Position numbers and translations under genes: made by a program. Below are positions 1 through 11,413 of a stretch of 64,000 bases of DNA, in pieces (positions within the stretch are counted from its first letter, which is position 1; each line of letters opens with the position of its first letter). The DNA is from Planomicrobium soli. Its GTDB lineage: Bacteria > Bacillota > Bacilli > Bacillales_A > Planococcaceae. The notes beneath the pieces were generated by a model. It worked only from the letters and a program-made list of their open reading frames with translations. It was not told the origin of the DNA and ran no database searches. The stretch spans positions 62,001-126,000 of the forward strand of contig NZ_PYAT01000008.1 of the NCBI RefSeq assembly GCF_003014655.1, in the 5' to 3' direction.

Positions 1-2597
1 GAATGTTTTTCCAAGTAATCGGCTTCTTTTTTGCGCTCTTCAGCTACAACCGCTTCCGGCGCTTTGGAAACAAAGCGTTCGTTCGACAGTTTGCCTTGAA
101 CGAGCTTTACTTCTTTTGCCCATTTCTCGAGTTCTTTCGACAGGCGCGCTAGTTCCGCGTCCACGTCGATCAAGCCTTCAAGCGGCATGAACAGTTCCGC
201 ACCGGATACAACAGCTGACATCGATTTTTCTGGCGCTTCGATGTTCTCGCCGATCGTCAACGTTTCCGGGTTGCAGAAGCGTTCGATGTATGCAGCATTC
301 GCTTCTAGAACCGCGTGTGTGTTGGCATCTTTTGCTAGGATCGTCAACGGCACTTTTTTGCTCATCGGCGACTGTACTTCCGCGCGGATCGTGCGAACCG
401 AACGGATAATGTCCACCAACAGCTTCATGCTTGTCGCCTCTTCCTGATTTGTCAGCGACTCGTCGACAGTCGGCCAAGCGGCTACTGTGATCGATTCGCC
501 TTCGTGCGGCAAGTTCTGCCAGATTTCTTCGGTAATGAACGGCATGAATGGATGCAGTAAGCGCATCGTGTTATCGAGAACGTATGCTAGAACTGAACGC
601 GTCGTTTTCTTCGCTTCTTCGTCTTCGCCGTATAATGGCAATTTCGCCATTTCGATGTACCAGTCACAGAAATCATCCCAGATGAAGTTATAAAGCAGCC
701 GTCCCACTTCGCCGAACTCATAGCGTTCAGCCAGAGATGTTACTTGTTCGATCGTTTCGTTCAAGCGCGTTAAGATCCATGAATCGGCTACCGAGCGTTT
801 GCCGGAAAGATCGATTTCTTCATACGTCATGCCTTCCATGTTCATCAAGGCAAAGCGTGAAGCGTTCCAGATTTTATTGGCAAAGTTCCAAACCGACTCC
901 ACTTTCTCCATCGAGAAGCGCAGGTCCTGCCCTGGAGATGATGCGGTTGCCAGGAAGTAGCGCAGCGAATCCGCACCGTACTGCTCGATAACATCCATCG
1001 GGTCAACGCCATTGCCAAGCGACTTCGACATCTTGCGTCCTTCCGCGTCACGTACCAAGCCGTGAATCAATACATCGTCGAAAGGTTTTTCTCCAGTAAA
1101 TTCAAGTGCTTGGAAAATCATGCGCGATACCCAGAAGTTGATGATGTCATAACCTGTTACCAGCGCGTCTGTCGGGTAATAGCGTTTCAGCTCTTCATTG
1201 TCCGCATCCGGCCAGCCAAGCGTTGAGAACGGCCATAGGGCTGATGAGAACCACGTATCCAGAACGTCTTCGTCCTGCGTCCAGTTTTCTGCATCTTCCG
1301 GCGCTGTGCGGCCTACATAGATTTCGCCAGTTTCGTTATGGTACCAAGCCGGGATTTGGTGGCCCCACCACAATTGGCGCGAAATGCACCAGTCGCGGAT
1401 ATTTTCCATCCAGTGAAGGTAGGTTTTTTCAAAGCGTTCCGGCACAAAGTTGACGCCGTCTTCTCCCTTTTGCAACTTCACCGATTCGGCAGCTAACGGC
1501 TGCATGTCAACGAACCACTGGGTTGACAGATACGGTTCAACTACTGCCCCGCTGCGTTCCGAGTGCCCAACAGAATGCAAGTGCTCTTCGATTTTGAAGA
1601 GAACATCCATTTCTTGCAGGTCTTTAACGATTTCTTTCCGGCATTCGAAGCGGTCAAGCCCTTCGTATTTGCCGGCGTTCTCGTTCATCGTGCCGTCTTC
1701 GTGCATGACCAAGACACGCTCCAAGTTGTGGCGATTGCCGATTTCAAAGTCGTTCGGGTCATGTGCCGGCGTGATTTTCACCGCTCCGCTTCCGAATTCC
1801 ATGTCTACGTAATCATCCGCGACAATTTTCATTTCCCGGCCGATGATTGGCAACGTAACCGTTTTGCCGATCAAGTGCTGATAACGCTCGTCTTTCGGAT
1901 GAACCGCTACCGCAGTATCCCCAAGCATTGTTTCCGGACGCGTCGTCGCAACCTCAATATGGCCTGATCCATCCGTCAGCGGATAGCGCATGTGGTAAAA
2001 CGCGCCTTGTACATCTTTATAAATAACTTCGATATCGGAAATCGCCGTTTTTGTTGCCGGATCCCAGTTGATGATGTATTTGCCGCGGTAGATAAGCTTT
2101 TTCTCATATAGTCTTACGAAAACTTCTTGAACCGCATCGGATAAACCTTTATCAAGTGTAAAACGCTCACGCGAGTAGTCTAGGCCAAGGCCAAGCTTTG
2201 ACCATTGCTGGCGGATAAAACCGGCATAATCCTCTTTCCATTTCCATGATTCTTCAAGAAACGCTTCGCGCCCTAAATCATAGCGGGATTTTCCTTCTTC
2301 GCGAAGCTTCCCTTCAACTTTTGCCTGAGTTGCAATCCCGGCATGGTCCATGCCCGGCAGCCACAAAGCATCAAAGCCTTGCATGCGCTTCATCCGTGTC
2401 AGGATGTCCTGCAACGTTGTATCCCAAGCATGCCCCAGGTGTAATTTGCCTGTTACGTTTGGCGGCGGAATCACAATGGTATAAGGCTTCTTGCCGCTTT
2501 CGGGTTTGGCTTCGAAGAATTTGCCTTCGAGCCACCATTCATAGCGGCCTTTTTCAATTGCTTGCGGATCGTACTTGGTTGACATTTGTTCAGTCAT
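1..2597 (-). CDS. valS: Valyl-tRNA synthetase, 3' end cut by window edge
   Basis: Class I aminoacyl-tRNA synthetase that charges tRNA-Val in the cytoplasm. About 865 codons are present; the family is usually near 880, so only the last few residues and the stop lie outside the window. The ATG ([12 protein letters not shown]) follows AAAAGGAGGAA at good spacing. The HIGH motif appears as [14 protein letters not shown] in the N-terminal part and KMSKS in [10 protein letters not shown] further on; the charged C-terminal segment ([20 protein letters not shown]) is the typical ValRS coiled-coil arm that clamps the tRNA. Preceded by a valine-specific T-box leader, so expression should rise when uncharged tRNA-Val accumulates. 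In B. subtilis folC lies downstream. Confidence 0.97.
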   Translation of the reverse strand, partial: MTEQMSTKYDPQAIEKGRYEWWLEGKFFEAKPESGKKPYTIVIPPPNVTGKLHLGHAWDTTLQDILTRMKRMQGFDALWLPGMDHAGIATQAKVEGKLREEGKSRYDLGREAFLEESWKWKEDYAGFIRQQWSKLGLGLDYSRERFTLDKGLSDAVQEVFVRLYEKKLIYRGKYIINWDPATKTAISDIEVIYKDVQGAFYHMRYPLTDGSGHIEVATTRPETMLGDTAVAVHPKDERYQHLIGKTVTLPIIGREMKIVADDYVDMEFGSGAVKITPAHDPNDFEIGNRHNLERVLVMHEDGTMNENAGKYEGLDRFECRKEIVKDLQEMDVLFKIEEHLHSVGHSERSGAVVEPYLSTQWFVDMQPLAAESVKLQKGEDGVNFVPERFEKTYLHWMENIRDWCISRQLWWGHQIPAWYHNETGEIYVGRTAPEDAENWTQDEDVLDTWFSSALWPFSTLGWPDADNEELKRYYPTDALVTGYDIINFWVSRMIFQALEFTGEKPFDDVLIHGLVRDAEGRKMSKSLGNGVDPMDVIEQYGADSLRYFLATASSPGQDLRFSMEKVESVWNFANKIWNASRFALMNMEGMTYEEIDLSGKRSVADSWILTRLNETIEQVTSLAERYEFGEVGRLLYNFIWDDFCDWYIEMAKLPLYGEDEEAKKTTRSVLAYVLDNTMRLLHPFMPFITEEIWQNLPHEGESITVAAWPTVDESLTNQEEATSMKLLVDIIRSVRTIRAEVQSPMSKKVPLTILAKDANTHAVLEANAAYIERFCNPETLTIGENIEAPEKSMSAVVSGAELFMPLEGLIDVDAELARLSKELEKWAKEVKLVQGKLSNERFVSKAPEAVVAEERKKEADYLEKH

Positions 2598-2670
2598 TGA
2601 AAATTCCTCCTTTTAGTGGTTTGCGACGCTAATACCGGCTCTACTAGGCTATAATACCTAGTTCGACCAA

Positions 2671-2925
2671 ATAAAAAAACTCCTGTCGTCTTTAAAGGAC
2701 GAAGGAGTTTGTTCGCGGTACCACCTTTATACACAGACCTAAAAAAGCATCTGGCTCTCAAGTTCGATAACGGATTTCACATCCGGTTTCCGCTACTCGA
2801 ATTTCACGGAAACTGCTCAGAGGTGACATTCAAATGCTTGTCCATGAAAGCCTTTCACCATACAGCCTTCTCTCTAAAATGTACGCACATTCTACTATCC
2901 TCTTCAACGCATCAGTATAGAATTA
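2671..2925 (-). promoter_or_regulatory. T-box leader of valS, valine (GUC) specifier
   Basis: The minus strand carries the T-box core GGTGGTACCGCG (2714-2725) followed by a terminator stem (AAACTCC...GGAGTTTTTTT, 2673-2709), the usual mutually exclusive antiterminator and terminator. Upstream, the Stem I landmarks AGAGAGAAGG and GGTGAAAGGC are present. The specifier reads GAAT-GTC-ACC with GUC at 2827-2825 followed by the conserved purine; GUC is a valine codon and matches the gene controlled. Exact RNA ends are estimates. Confidence 0.93.
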
Positions 2926-2930
2926 AATCC

Positions 2931-2960
2931 ATTGTACTCAATGACCCGTTTTAGCGTCAA
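2931..2960 (-). promoter_or_regulatory. Promoter of valS leader
   Basis: TTGACG, an 18-base spacer and TACAAT on the minus strand. The promoter sits inside the last codons of the AbrB-like gene, so the T-box RNA begins right after that gene's stop codon. Confidence 0.7.
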
Positions 2961-3987
2961 GTTTTTTTACCACAAAGGCAATGATTGGTGATGCCAGAAG
3001 AAGAATGAAGAATAAACGGAACAGATGAAAGCTTGTAATAAGCGCCACATCCCCACCAGAAGCCAGTGCCGTAATCGCCATTTCCGCCATCCCTCCTGGT
3101 GCCGCACTCAAAAAGAAATCCAGAAAGAGGTATTCCGGCAGCCAAATGGCCAGCAAATAAGCAATCAACACCGAGAAGCCGATCAGCAAAATGTTGTTTA
3201 CTACAATTGCCATGCCCATGCGCAAGTTCATTTTTTCCCGCAGCTGCTCCATCTGCAAGCCGAGATTTGCGCCGATAAACACTTGCGCAAGCGCCACAAG
3301 CCAATAAGGCAATTCAATCAGATGATGGCCGGTAAGGGACTGGACGAGCGCCATCGTAAAAATAGGCGACAGCACCTCAGCAGCTGGAAAATGCACTTTT
3401 TTCATAAGCCAATAAACGGACAATCCAATCCCGAGGGCAGCGAGAAAAGGCGGCCACGAAAATACGAACGCTTCTGGAACCAATTCGCTCGCATTCCTGC
3501 CGGCAAGAAAAACTGTCAGAAACGGCACGATTGAGATGACCATAAAAATGCGGACCGTTTGCATCATTGTCACAACAGTTACGTTGGCCGATTCGACTTC
3601 TTCTGCAATGACAACCATCTGCGACAATCCGCCAGGAATGGAACCTAATAAGCTCGTCGCCAGACTTTCATTCGCCATTCGCCGAAACAACAGGCCCAGG
3701 CCTAAGGAAAGTCCGACAATCGCCAGCGTCATGAAAGCCATATACGGCAAATCGAACCACATGAGTGCGACGGTATCTTTTGTGAACGAAGAGCCGATTT
3801 GGACACCGAGCAGAACAAGCCCTGCTGTCCGCAACACCTTTGGCCAATAAAATTTGATCGTTGTAAATTGGTTCAGCAGCAATAGGACGAACATTGGCCC
3901 AAGCAGCCAAGGCAAAAACATGCCTACTTCAAAGAAAATCCAGCCTGATAAAAATGCAATCAAAGCGGTTATTAAAAATGGGTTCAA
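2938..3987 (-). CDS. AbrB-family integral membrane protein (putative transporter)
   Basis: 349-residue, highly hydrophobic protein with roughly ten membrane segments. It resembles the bacterial AbrB/ammonia-monooxygenase-like membrane family: two similar halves, each with a glycine/proline-rich re-entrant-looking motif (LLGSIPGGLSQMVVIAEE near residues 113-130 and FLSAAPGGMAEMAITA near 290-305). The substrate is unknown. The start is TTG with a weak GGAATTCC upstream. It occupies the place where B. subtilis has ysxE and spoVID between the hem operon and valS. Its 3' end contains the valS promoter. The family call is fairly secure; a transport role is inference. Confidence 0.8.
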   Translation of the reverse strand: MNPFLITALIAFLSGWIFFEVGMFLPWLLGPMFVLLLLNQFTTIKFYWPKVLRTAGLVLLGVQIGSSFTKDTVALMWFDLPYMAFMTLAIVGLSLGLGLLFRRMANESLATSLLGSIPGGLSQMVVIAEEVESANVTVVTMMQTVRIFMVISIVPFLTVFLAGRNASELVPEAFVFSWPPFLAALGIGLSVYWLMKKVHFPAAEVLSPIFTMALVQSLTGHHLIELPYWLVALAQVFIGANLGLQMEQLREKMNLRMGMAIVVNNILLIGFSVLIAYLLAIWLPEYLFLDFFLSAAPGGMAEMAITALASGGDVALITSFHLFRLFFILLLASPIIAFVVKKLDAKTGH

Positions 3988-4088
3988 AGGAATTCCAACT
4001 TTCGCTTTACGAAATATCTTATATGAATAGTTTACAGGAAAAAGAATCGATTATCAGCCTTTTAATATCGGTCTTAATAAAACTTAAA

Positions 4089-4137
4089 TCAAAAAAATAA
4101 AAACCGGAACGCCCACATAAGGACGTTCCGGTTTTTT
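4089..4137 (-). terminator. Intrinsic terminator of the hem operon
   Basis: Stem AACCGGAACG / CGTTCCGGTT with a T-rich tract on the minus strand, immediately after hemL. A T run on the opposite strand could make it bidirectional, but no plus-strand gene ends here. Confidence 0.88.
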
Positions 4138-4145
4138 ACTCTTTA

Positions 4146-5432
4146 TTAACGTGCCAATTTAGCGAAGACAGTATGGAATGCTTCGACGGTCTTGGCAATG
4201 TGCTCTTCTGTATGGGCGGTTGACAGGAACATACCCTCGAACTGGGAAGGCGGCAAGAAAATGCCTTCTTCCGCCATCAAGCGGTAGTAATCAGCAAAGA
4301 GTGCCGTGTCGGACGTTTTTGCTGAAGCAAAATCGACAACCTCATCATTTGTAAAGAAAAAGCCGATCATCGAACCTGCACGGTTTACCGTGTGCGGAAT
4401 GTTGTATGTCTCAGCCGCTTCACGGAAGCCTTTTTCCAGCTGGTCGCCGCGCTCGATGAATGTCTCGTAAGAACTTTCGTCCAAGCGGGACAAGGTTTCA
4501 AATCCTGCTGTCATGGCAAGCGGATTGCCGGACAAAGTGCCAGCTTGATAAATCGAGCCGCTTGGCGCTACTTGTTCCATGATTTCGCGCTTGCCGCCGA
4601 ATGCACCGACTGGCAGCCCTCCGCCGATTACTTTGCCAAGGCATGTCATGTCAGGCGTTACTCCAAAATGCCCTTGGGCGCAGTTATAACCTACGCGGAA
4701 ACCGGTCATGACTTCATCAAAGATCAACACCGTGCCATTTTCAGTCGTCAAGTTGCGCAGTTCTTGTAAAAATCCTGGTTGAGGCGGGACAACGCCCATA
4801 TTTCCGGCAACCGGTTCAACGATAACTGCCGCAATATCCTCACCGAATTCCTGGAACGCCAAACGGACGCTTTCAAGGTCATTATACGGAACCGTAATTG
4901 TGTTTTGTGCCACCGATTCTGGCACACCCGGAGAGTCCGGCAAGCCAAGTGTCGCGACACCTGAACCGGCTTTGATCAGAAGGCTATCAGCATGGCCATG
5001 GTAGCAGCCTTCGAATTTCAGAATTTTGCTGCGGCCAGTGTAGCCTCTTGCTACACGCAGCGCACTCATCGTCGCTTCCGTACCGGAAGAAACCATGCGG
5101 ACCATTTCAATCGACGGCACGCGTTCCATCACGAGTTTCGCCAATTCATTTTCAAGCAATGTCGGTGCTCCGAACGAAGTGCCGGATACAGCCACTTGCT
5201 GGATCGCTTTGACCACTTCAGGATGTGTATGGCCAAGGATCAGCGGCCCCCATGACAATACATAATCGATGTATGTATTGCCGTCGATGTCAGTGATCGT
5301 TGCGCCGCTTCCGGACGCCATGAAAATCGGATCCATATTGACCGATTTGAATGCGCGGACCGGTGAGTTGACACCGCCAGGCATTAATGTTTTCGCTTCT
5401 GCAAATGCTGCAATCGATTTTTCGTAGCCCAT
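4146..5432 (-). CDS. hemL: Glutamate-1-semialdehyde 2,1-aminomutase
   Basis: PLP enzyme that converts glutamate-1-semialdehyde to 5-aminolevulinate, the last step of the C5 route to heme. 428 residues, normal for the family. Seen: the N-terminal [10 protein letters not shown], the [12 protein letters not shown] cofactor-phosphate segment near residues 115-126, the YHGH motif, FDEVMTGFR near 238-246, and the PLP Schiff-base lysine K267 in [17 protein letters not shown]. Last gene of the hemAXCDBL operon; its ATG directly follows the hemB stop region, so coupled translation is likely. Confidence 0.97.
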   Translation of the reverse strand: MGYEKSIAAFAEAKTLMPGGVNSPVRAFKSVNMDPIFMASGSGATITDIDGNTYIDYVLSWGPLILGHTHPEVVKAIQQVAVSGTSFGAPTLLENELAKLVMERVPSIEMVRMVSSGTEATMSALRVARGYTGRSKILKFEGCYHGHADSLLIKAGSGVATLGLPDSPGVPESVAQNTITVPYNDLESVRLAFQEFGEDIAAVIVEPVAGNMGVVPPQPGFLQELRNLTTENGTVLIFDEVMTGFRVGYNCAQGHFGVTPDMTCLGKVIGGGLPVGAFGGKREIMEQVAPSGSIYQAGTLSGNPLAMTAGFETLSRLDESSYETFIERGDQLEKGFREAAETYNIPHTVNRAGSMIGFFFTNDEVVDFASAKTSDTALFADYYRLMAEEGIFLPPSQFEGMFLSTAHTEEHIAKTVEAFHTVFAKLAR

Positions 5433-6413
5433 TTATTTCTCCTCCAACCAGCGTGCGGCATCTTTTGCATGATATGTCATAACAATATCTGCGCCTGCGC
5501 GCTTCATGCTTAATAGCGTTTCGAGTACCATTTTCTTCTCATCCACCCAACCGTTGATCGCTGCCGCTTTGACCATGGCGTATTCGCCTGATACGTTATA
5601 AGCGACGATCGGCAAATCGTAGTTGTCGCGCACTTCACGGATGATGTCCAAATACGAAAGAGCGGGTTTGACGATCATGAAGTCAGCGCCTTCTTCGATA
5701 TCAGAAGCTGCTTCGCGAAGTGCTTCCAATCGGTTTGCCGGATCCATCTGATAAGTTTTGCGGTCGCCGAATTGCGGTGTTGAGTGAGCAGCTTCACGGA
5801 ACGGGCCATAATAAGCGGACGCGTATTTCACGCCATAAGACATAATCGGCACATTTTCGAATCCTGCCTGGTCGAGTCCGAAACGGATTGCTGCCACAAA
5901 ACCGTCCATCATATTCGATGGTGCGATAATGTCAGCACCTGCTTTTGCTTGGGACACAGCTGTACGAGCCAAAAGATCAAGCGATTCATCATTCAGGATA
6001 ACGCCGTTCTCGATTACGCCGCAGTGGCCGTGGTCTGTGTATTGGCATAAGCATGTATCTGCAATCACCACAAGTTCCGGATGGCGGGCTTTGGCAAAAC
6101 GAATTGCTTCTTGTGTAATGCCGTGGTCATGGTAAGCCTGCGTTCCGATTGCGTCTTTTTCATTTGGCACGCCGAAGAAAATGACAGAAGGAATGCCAAG
6201 TGCCACGACTTCATCCAATTCTTCCCCTAAACGGTCCAATGAAAAATGGAACACGCCCGGCATTGAAGAAATTTCTTCTTTAATGTTTTCGCCTTCCACC
6301 ACAAACAACGGATAAATGAAATCCTCTTTATGCAGGCTTGTTTCGCGGACCATCGAACGAAGATTTGCTGAACCGCGCAAACGGCGGTGGCGGTTGAAAT
6401 TCAATTCATTCAT
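5433..6413 (-). CDS. hemB: Porphobilinogen synthase (delta-aminolevulinate dehydratase)
   Basis: Condenses two 5-aminolevulinate molecules to porphobilinogen. 326 residues. Zinc-type active site: C121, C123 and C131 in [14 protein letters not shown]; the two catalytic lysines are K196 ([15 protein letters not shown]) and K249 ([12 protein letters not shown]). The first codons overlap the end of hemD, and the gene abuts hemL, as in the B. subtilis operon. Confidence 0.97.
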   Translation of the reverse strand: MNELNFNRHRRLRGSANLRSMVRETSLHKEDFIYPLFVVEGENIKEEISSMPGVFHFSLDRLGEELDEVVALGIPSVIFFGVPNEKDAIGTQAYHDHGITQEAIRFAKARHPELVVIADTCLCQYTDHGHCGVIENGVILNDESLDLLARTAVSQAKAGADIIAPSNMMDGFVAAIRFGLDQAGFENVPIMSYGVKYASAYYGPFREAAHSTPQFGDRKTYQMDPANRLEALREAASDIEEGADFMIVKPALSYLDIIREVRDNYDLPIVAYNVSGEYAMVKAAAINGWVDEKKMVLETLLSMKRAGADIVMTYHAKDAARWLEEK

Positions 6414-7110
6414 CTAAACAACTTCCCTTCACAATTTCATTAAGTGCATCAAGTATCGTGTATTTTTCAGGAATAAAATCAACATGGCCTCTATTTTGAA
6501 GAATGGCGTCACGTGTAACATGACCGATAGCGGCTACTTTGATGCCTTGCCAATCGCCTCCTGCTTCCCGGTAAGCCGAAACAGCAGAGGGACTGGCAAA
6601 TAGGACGACTGCATTTTTTATAGCAGCCAGTTTTTTTGCGTTATCGATATTCAGCGTCGTTTCGTAAATCACCCATTCGTCGACGGGCATGTCCATTGAC
6701 GCGATCGTATTTTTGGCAAGCGATCCTTTGATAAACAAACAAGGTGCCTTGCCGGCCGCTCTTGGAAACTCTTCTATAAACCGGTCGGCGCTATAGACAC
6801 TCGGCATAAAATCGACGCGGCAGCCATGTTGCTCCAGCACTTCAGCTGTTTTTTCCCCAACAGCTGCAATTTTGCTGTTGACCGGAACATCAAGCATGCA
6901 AAACGCTTCCGCACTGTTGCGGCTAGTGAAAATGAGCCATTCATAGGCAGTGAAATCCGGCAGTTCCGATTGGCGGATCGCAGTTGCAATCAGGGGCAAA
7001 TAAATCGCAGTGCCGCCTAGATTCCTGACTCGGTCCATCGCTTCCAACGGCTCTTTCGAACCCGTGAAAATGACGGTTTCTTGCAGCAGCGGCAAGCTCT
7101 CTTTAGACAT
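6406..7110 (-). CDS. hemD: Uroporphyrinogen-III synthase
   Basis: Closes and inverts ring D of hydroxymethylbilane to give uroporphyrinogen III. 234 residues; the family diverges fast and has few fixed motifs. Recognisable are [13 protein letters not shown] (about residues 58-70), [15 protein letters not shown], and [13 protein letters not shown] plus [12 protein letters not shown] in the second domain. Overlaps hemC by 8 bases at its start and hemB at its end, so position in the operon supports the call strongly. Confidence 0.92.
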   Translation of the reverse strand: MSKESLPLLQETVIFTGSKEPLEAMDRVRNLGGTAIYLPLIATAIRQSELPDFTAYEWLIFTSRNSAEAFCMLDVPVNSKIAAVGEKTAEVLEQHGCRVDFMPSVYSADRFIEEFPRAAGKAPCLFIKGSLAKNTIASMDMPVDEWVIYETTLNIDNAKKLAAIKNAVVLFASPSAVSAYREAGGDWQGIKVAAIGHVTRDAILQNRGHVDFIPEKYTILDALNEIVKGSCLDE

Positions 7111-8032
7111 GGTTCTCGGCTTTGACTTTTTGGATCAAATCATAACCGCCTTGTGAGCTAATGCGTTCTGCAACAATCCGGCCAGTTTCAATCGGATCTT
7201 GGCCGACGATAGATTCTTTATACACTTCCAGAGAATCAGGGGAAGATATCAAACCAGTAAACGAGATATCGCCATTCGAAACAGTCGCATACCCCGCGAT
7301 TGGCACTTGGCAGCTGCCGTCCATATCTCGCAAGAATTTGCGTTCTGCTGTTACGGCAAGCGCTGTGTTCTCATCATTGACTTTCGCAAGTTCAGCAAGC
7401 AATTCTGTATCGCCTTCACGGCACTCGATAGCAAGTGCACCTTGCCCGATTGCCGGCAAGCATTCTTCCACTTCAAGGAATTCCGTCACGATTTCATCTT
7501 TCCAGCCCATGCGCTTTAAACCGGCAGCCGCTAAAATAATGGCATCATATTCACCGGACTCCAATTTCTCCAATCGTGTGTCGATGTTTCCGCGGATCCA
7601 CTGGATATCCAGATCCGGGCGCATTAGGAGCAATTGGGAACTGCGGCGCAGGGAACTTGTTCCAACAACCGCTCCGACAGGAAGGTCCAGAAATTTTACA
7701 TGGTTGTTCGAAATAAATGCATCACGGGGATCTTCACGTTCCGGAATACAGCCAATGACCAAGCCTTCCGGCAAAACGGACGGCATATCTTTCATGCTAT
7801 GGACAGCAAAGTCGATTTCATTGTCGTAAAGCGCTTGTTCAATTTCTTTAACAAACAACCCTTTGCCGCCGACTTTCGATAATGTTACGTCTAAGATGCG
7901 GTCGCCTTTTGTAACAATTTCTTTGACTTCGAACTCAAACGGCGCTCCTGCCGCTTTCAGCTTATCGATAAACTGGCCAGTCTGCGTCAATGCCAACTTG
8001 CTTCTTCTTGAACCTACAATAATTTTTCTCAA
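7103..8032 (-). CDS. hemC: Hydroxymethylbilane synthase (porphobilinogen deaminase)
   Basis: Polymerises four porphobilinogens on a dipyrromethane cofactor. I place the start at a TTG ([15 protein letters not shown]) because AAAGGTAGG lies 6-7 bases before it and it falls just after the hemX stop; the longer reading to 8059 would overlap hemX and has no ribosome site. That gives 309 residues. The cofactor-anchoring cysteine is about C241 in [13 protein letters not shown]; the substrate-binding HSMKDMP and [11 protein letters not shown] motifs are present. Confidence 0.95.
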   Translation of the reverse strand: MRKIIVGSRRSKLALTQTGQFIDKLKAAGAPFEFEVKEIVTKGDRILDVTLSKVGGKGLFVKEIEQALYDNEIDFAVHSMKDMPSVLPEGLVIGCIPEREDPRDAFISNNHVKFLDLPVGAVVGTSSLRRSSQLLLMRPDLDIQWIRGNIDTRLEKLESGEYDAIILAAAGLKRMGWKDEIVTEFLEVEECLPAIGQGALAIECREGDTELLAELAKVNDENTALAVTAERKFLRDMDGSCQVPIAGYATVSNGDISFTGLISSPDSLEVYKESIVGQDPIETGRIVAERISSQGGYDLIQKVKAENHV

Positions 8033-8049
8033 GTAAATCCTACCTTTCC

Positions 8050-8880
8050 CTAATACCAAAAATGAAAATCAGATAGCCGGCTTCCTAAAAAGAAATTGAC
8101 CAGCAACAGTAAAAATGCGTAAATATGGGCTCTCGCATAGTTCATTCCGTTCAGCGAGCCGCCTCTGTGGCGGAATAGCAACCAACTGTAGACAACCAGC
8201 AGAATGAACGAACCGACAATTTTTAGATCGAGCAACGAAAATTCTTCGAGGGAGATATAGGCCCATTGAAGGCCAAGGATAAGCGAGACGAACAGAAGCG
8301 TAATGCCAACCAGGATGGAAATGGTCATACCTTGCTCGGTTTGGCCGAGCGACGGCATATTGCTCAGTTGTTTTGTCCATTTTTTCTTTTTCAGCAGCCT
8401 ATATAGGATCATATGGAGCGCCGAAAAAACAAACGCTAACGACAAGGCCGCATAGGACAAAATCGCAAATGTGATATGGATCAGTAAAAGTTCCGACACA
8501 AGCGCTTCCCCTATCGGTGAACGTTCGATCTGCACAGGCGCAAACGTATGGATCGTCATAAAAATAAAACCTATAATATTGATAAAAAAGACAGCAAAAT
8601 CAAATTTATAAAAAATGCGCAAGATGATCGACAGCGTCACTAGAAGCCAAGCGTAAAAATAAATGCCTTCAAATAAGGTCAAGATTGGAAACCTCTGTGT
8701 TTCAATAATATAGAACACAAGAAAGGCTGTCTGCATGGCCCAAACAACCCCCAGCAGAACCATGGCAATCCGGCTTGCCCTATTTTCTTTATATAAATAA
8801 TCGATAAAATAAAAAACAAGGCTGACTGCATATAGAATAACCATAGCTTCGTGCAGCCTTGCCATTGTTATGTCAGCCAT
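8050..8880 (-). CDS. hemX: HemX, membrane protein of the hem operon
   Basis: 276-residue protein with about eight hydrophobic helices, a member of the CcsA/CcmC-like cytochrome-assembly fold. In B. subtilis HemX lowers the cellular amount of glutamyl-tRNA reductase (HemA), so it is a negative effector of tetrapyrrole synthesis. The start [13 protein letters not shown] is chosen because AAGGGG lies about 7 bases upstream; this gives the same length as the B. subtilis protein. Lies between hemA and hemC, the standard position. Confidence 0.9.
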   Translation of the reverse strand: MADITMARLHEAMVILYAVSLVFYFIDYLYKENRASRIAMVLLGVVWAMQTAFLVFYIIETQRFPILTLFEGIYFYAWLLVTLSIILRIFYKFDFAVFFINIIGFIFMTIHTFAPVQIERSPIGEALVSELLLIHITFAILSYAALSLAFVFSALHMILYRLLKKKKWTKQLSNMPSLGQTEQGMTISILVGITLLFVSLILGLQWAYISLEEFSLLDLKIVGSFILLVVYSWLLFRHRGGSLNGMNYARAHIYAFLLLLVNFFLGSRLSDFHFWY

Positions 8881-8964
8881 CCTATTCCCCTTCGTTTCCA
8901 TAGTTAAAGGCGTTCCGTCTCTACATTTTAACATATAGATTCGAAAACGCCTCTTTTAGAAAGC

Positions 8965-10338
8965 TTAAAATGAATATCTGGGAGTTTCTTGTGTAGAATG
9001 TTTTTTCTCTTCAGCAGCTGCTTCGGCTTTTGCCTGAACAGCCTTTGTTTGTTTTTCAAATTCCGCTTCAACTTCATCTTCGATTCCAAAGATCTGCTGG
9101 AAAAGCTCCAACTGCTCGCGGGATTTCGGCGCACCGGCCAATTCCTTCGCTTGCAGGATCGGGTCTTTCAACAATTGGTTGATAATCGATTTTGTATGCT
9201 TATTCAGGATTTTCTTTTCACGGTCTGTCAAATCCGGCATTTTGTTTTCAATGCTGGCCATTGTCTCTTCTTGGATCGTCAACGCTTTTTTGCGAAGTGC
9301 GGAAATCACCGGCACTACACCAAGCGTAGTCAACCAGTCGTTAAACTGTTCCGATTCCTGATCGATCATTGCCATGATTTCATTGGCTGCACGTTCACGT
9401 TCCGCTAAGTTCGCTTCAACAATCCCTTGCATATCATCAATATCGTACAAGAAAACATTCGCCAAATCACCGACAGCCGGATCGATATCCCGAGGCACGG
9501 CAATGTCCACCATAAACAACGGCTTGCCTTTACGGATTTTCTCGATATGCTGCATCAATTCAAGATCGATGACGAAATCTGTTGCTCCTGTAGATGAGAT
9601 TAAAATGTCAGCATCCAACAATGCACATTGCAATTCGTTCATCGATTTGGCGCGCCCACCAAACTTGTCAGCCAATGTTTCAGCTTTTTCGAATGTACGG
9701 TTAATAACCGTCACCTGGTCGGCTCCGCTTCCTTGCAAGTTCTTAATCGCAAGTTCGCCCATTTTGCCCGCACCTAAAATAACGACATGTTTGTTTTTCA
9801 GGGAACCAAAAATCTTCTTGCCAAGTTCAACCGCTGCATACGAAACCGATACGGCGTTCTCACCAATCGCTGTCTCCGAATGCGCTTTTTTAGCAAGCGT
9901 AATCGCTTGTTTGAACAATTGGTTAAATACCGTACCGGTTGTGCCGTTTTCCTGGCCGGCAAGAAAACTGTTTCTTACCTGTCCAAGGATTTGGGTTTCG
10001 CCAAGCACCATCGAGTCGATGCCTGCAGTCACACGGAATAAATGCTCAACCGCCTCGTCTTTTTCGTGCACAAATAAATACTGAGAAAAGTCCTCTTGCG
10101 GAATGTCAAACCAGTTCGCCAAGAATTGCTTCACGTAATAACGCCCAGTGTGAAGCTGGTCGACCACCGCATAGATCTCAGTCCGGTTACACGTTGAGAC
10201 AATAACATTTTCCAATATGCTTTTTTGTTCTTTTAGCGCTTGCATCGCATTCGGGAGTTCGGTTTCAATAAATGAAAGCTTTTCCCGGATCCCTACGGGT
10301 GCAGAGCGATAGTTTACCCCGACTACTAGTGTATGCAT
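8965..10338 (-). CDS. hemA: Glutamyl-tRNA reductase
   Basis: NADPH-dependent reduction of glutamyl-tRNA to glutamate-1-semialdehyde, the committed first step of heme synthesis. 457 residues. Catalytic C50 lies in [13 protein letters not shown]; the Rossmann motif [11 protein letters not shown] is near residues 187-197; the dimerisation domain follows. The C-terminal tail after about residue 430 is rich in Lys, Glu and Ala and probably disordered. First gene of hemAXCDBL; a TATAAT stands about 40 bases upstream of the ATG. Confidence 0.97.
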   Translation of the reverse strand: MHTLVVGVNYRSAPVGIREKLSFIETELPNAMQALKEQKSILENVIVSTCNRTEIYAVVDQLHTGRYYVKQFLANWFDIPQEDFSQYLFVHEKDEAVEHLFRVTAGIDSMVLGETQILGQVRNSFLAGQENGTTGTVFNQLFKQAITLAKKAHSETAIGENAVSVSYAAVELGKKIFGSLKNKHVVILGAGKMGELAIKNLQGSGADQVTVINRTFEKAETLADKFGGRAKSMNELQCALLDADILISSTGATDFVIDLELMQHIEKIRKGKPLFMVDIAVPRDIDPAVGDLANVFLYDIDDMQGIVEANLAERERAANEIMAMIDQESEQFNDWLTTLGVVPVISALRKKALTIQEETMASIENKMPDLTDREKKILNKHTKSIINQLLKDPILQAKELAGAPKSREQLELFQQIFGIEDEVEAEFEKQTKAVQAKAEAAAEEKKHSTQETPRYSF

Positions 10339-10831
10339 GGGTCAAAACACCTTTCACGTTCCATATTTCATATCTATTATTATACCACTTTAACTGGTTT
10401 ATAAGCCTTTTAATTGTGAACAAGCGATGAAAATCCGCTTCTTTATAATTATTATAATGTAATTTTACCAAAGCTTTTCTTGAACAACAAGGATATTGCT
10501 CTTATTCGAAATTGTGAGAGAACTTGGGGATTTTCTGCTTTTGAAGGTGCTTCTATGGAAAGAAATTTTGTTATTGTAGCCTTATTTATATGGTTCTAGA
10601 TGCTTAAATAGAACTTCTATGGCTTGTTATTTCGCTATACAGGAATTCCGCAAAACAACTTCGATTTTGCCCACCAGCCGCCTAGCCTCTTCACCGTTTT
10701 GAAAAAATCATTCGCCTGCATCGTCAGAAACCATCCGCCTGAAGCAATTTCTTTAACCCTTTTTTGAATACAGTGAAATAAAAAACTGCAGATCCTCTCG
10801 TCTTACAAGAGGATCTGCAGTTTCTATACAC
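10339..10831. other. Long intergenic region between hemA and ysxC
   Basis: 493 bases with no credible gene. It holds the likely hemA -10 box (TATAAT on the minus strand at 10379-10384, no convincing -35), the ysxC terminator near 10779-10826, and between them a degenerate copy of the dispersed repeat seen elsewhere (GGAATTCCGCAAAACAAC at 10643-10660 and ATCCGCCTGAAGC near 10733-10745). Confidence 0.6.
10779..10826 (-). terminator. Intrinsic terminator after ysxC
   Basis: Sixteen-base-pair stem AAACTGCAGATCCTCT / AGAGGATCTGCAGTTT followed on the minus strand by TTTATTTC. Separates lonA-ysxC from hemA. Confidence 0.9.
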
Positions 10832-11413
10832 TTACATTCTTTTTTCGATTTCTGCCCAAGCGGCATCTTTTCCAAGGCCGGTCTCGGATGAAAAGACGAT
10901 CAATGGATCGTTCTTATCCATATCCAGCGTTTCACGGACGATCTTTTTATGCTTGTCCCATTTGCCTTTAGGAATTTTATCCGCTTTAGTCGCAATGATG
11001 ATGCACGGAATATCGTAATGCTTCATGAAATCGTACATATTGACGTCGTCGCGGCTCGGCGGATGGCGAAGGTCGACAATCTGGATCACCGCTTTAAGCT
11101 CTTCGCGGCCAGTGATATAGCGTTCGATCATTTTGCCCCAGGCCTCGCGCTCCGACTTGGACACTTTTGCGTAGCCATAGCCCGGAACGTCGACGTAAAA
11201 CAATTTTTCTTCGATCTTATAGAAATTCAAGGTTTGTGTTTTCCCCGGTTTTGAGGAAATGCGTGCCATGCTCTTGCGGCCGATCATTTTGTTGATGAAC
11301 GAAGATTTTCCGACGTTCGAGCGGCCGGCCAGTGCGAATTCCGGCAAGCCGTCTTCCGGGTATTGTTCCGGACGGACAGCACTTATAACAAGTTCTACAT
11401 TATGGACTATCAT
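10832..11413 (-). CDS. ysxC: Ribosome-biogenesis GTP-binding protein YsxC/EngB
   Basis: Essential small GTPase involved in late assembly of the 50S ribosomal subunit. 193 residues. P-loop GRSNVGKSS at residues 30-38, switch region with [12 protein letters not shown]3 motif [11 protein letters not shown]4 motif [11 protein letters not shown]. Its ATG overlaps the 3' end of lonA and GGAG lies 7 bases upstream, so the two are co-translated, as in B. subtilis. Confidence 0.96.
   Translation of the reverse strand: MIVHNVELVISAVRPEQYPEDGLPEFALAGRSNVGKSSFINKMIGRKSMARISSKPGKTQTLNFYKIEEKLFYVDVPGYGYAKVSKSEREAWGKMIERYITGREELKAVIQIVDLRHPPSRDDVNMYDFMKHYDIPCIIIATKADKIPKGKWDKHKKIVRETLDMDKNDPLIVFSSETGLGKDAAWAEIEKRM

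Noticed and set aside
2709..2954. Plus-strand open frame opposite the valS leader
   Set aside because: Entirely within the T-box RNA and valS promoter region, no ribosome site.
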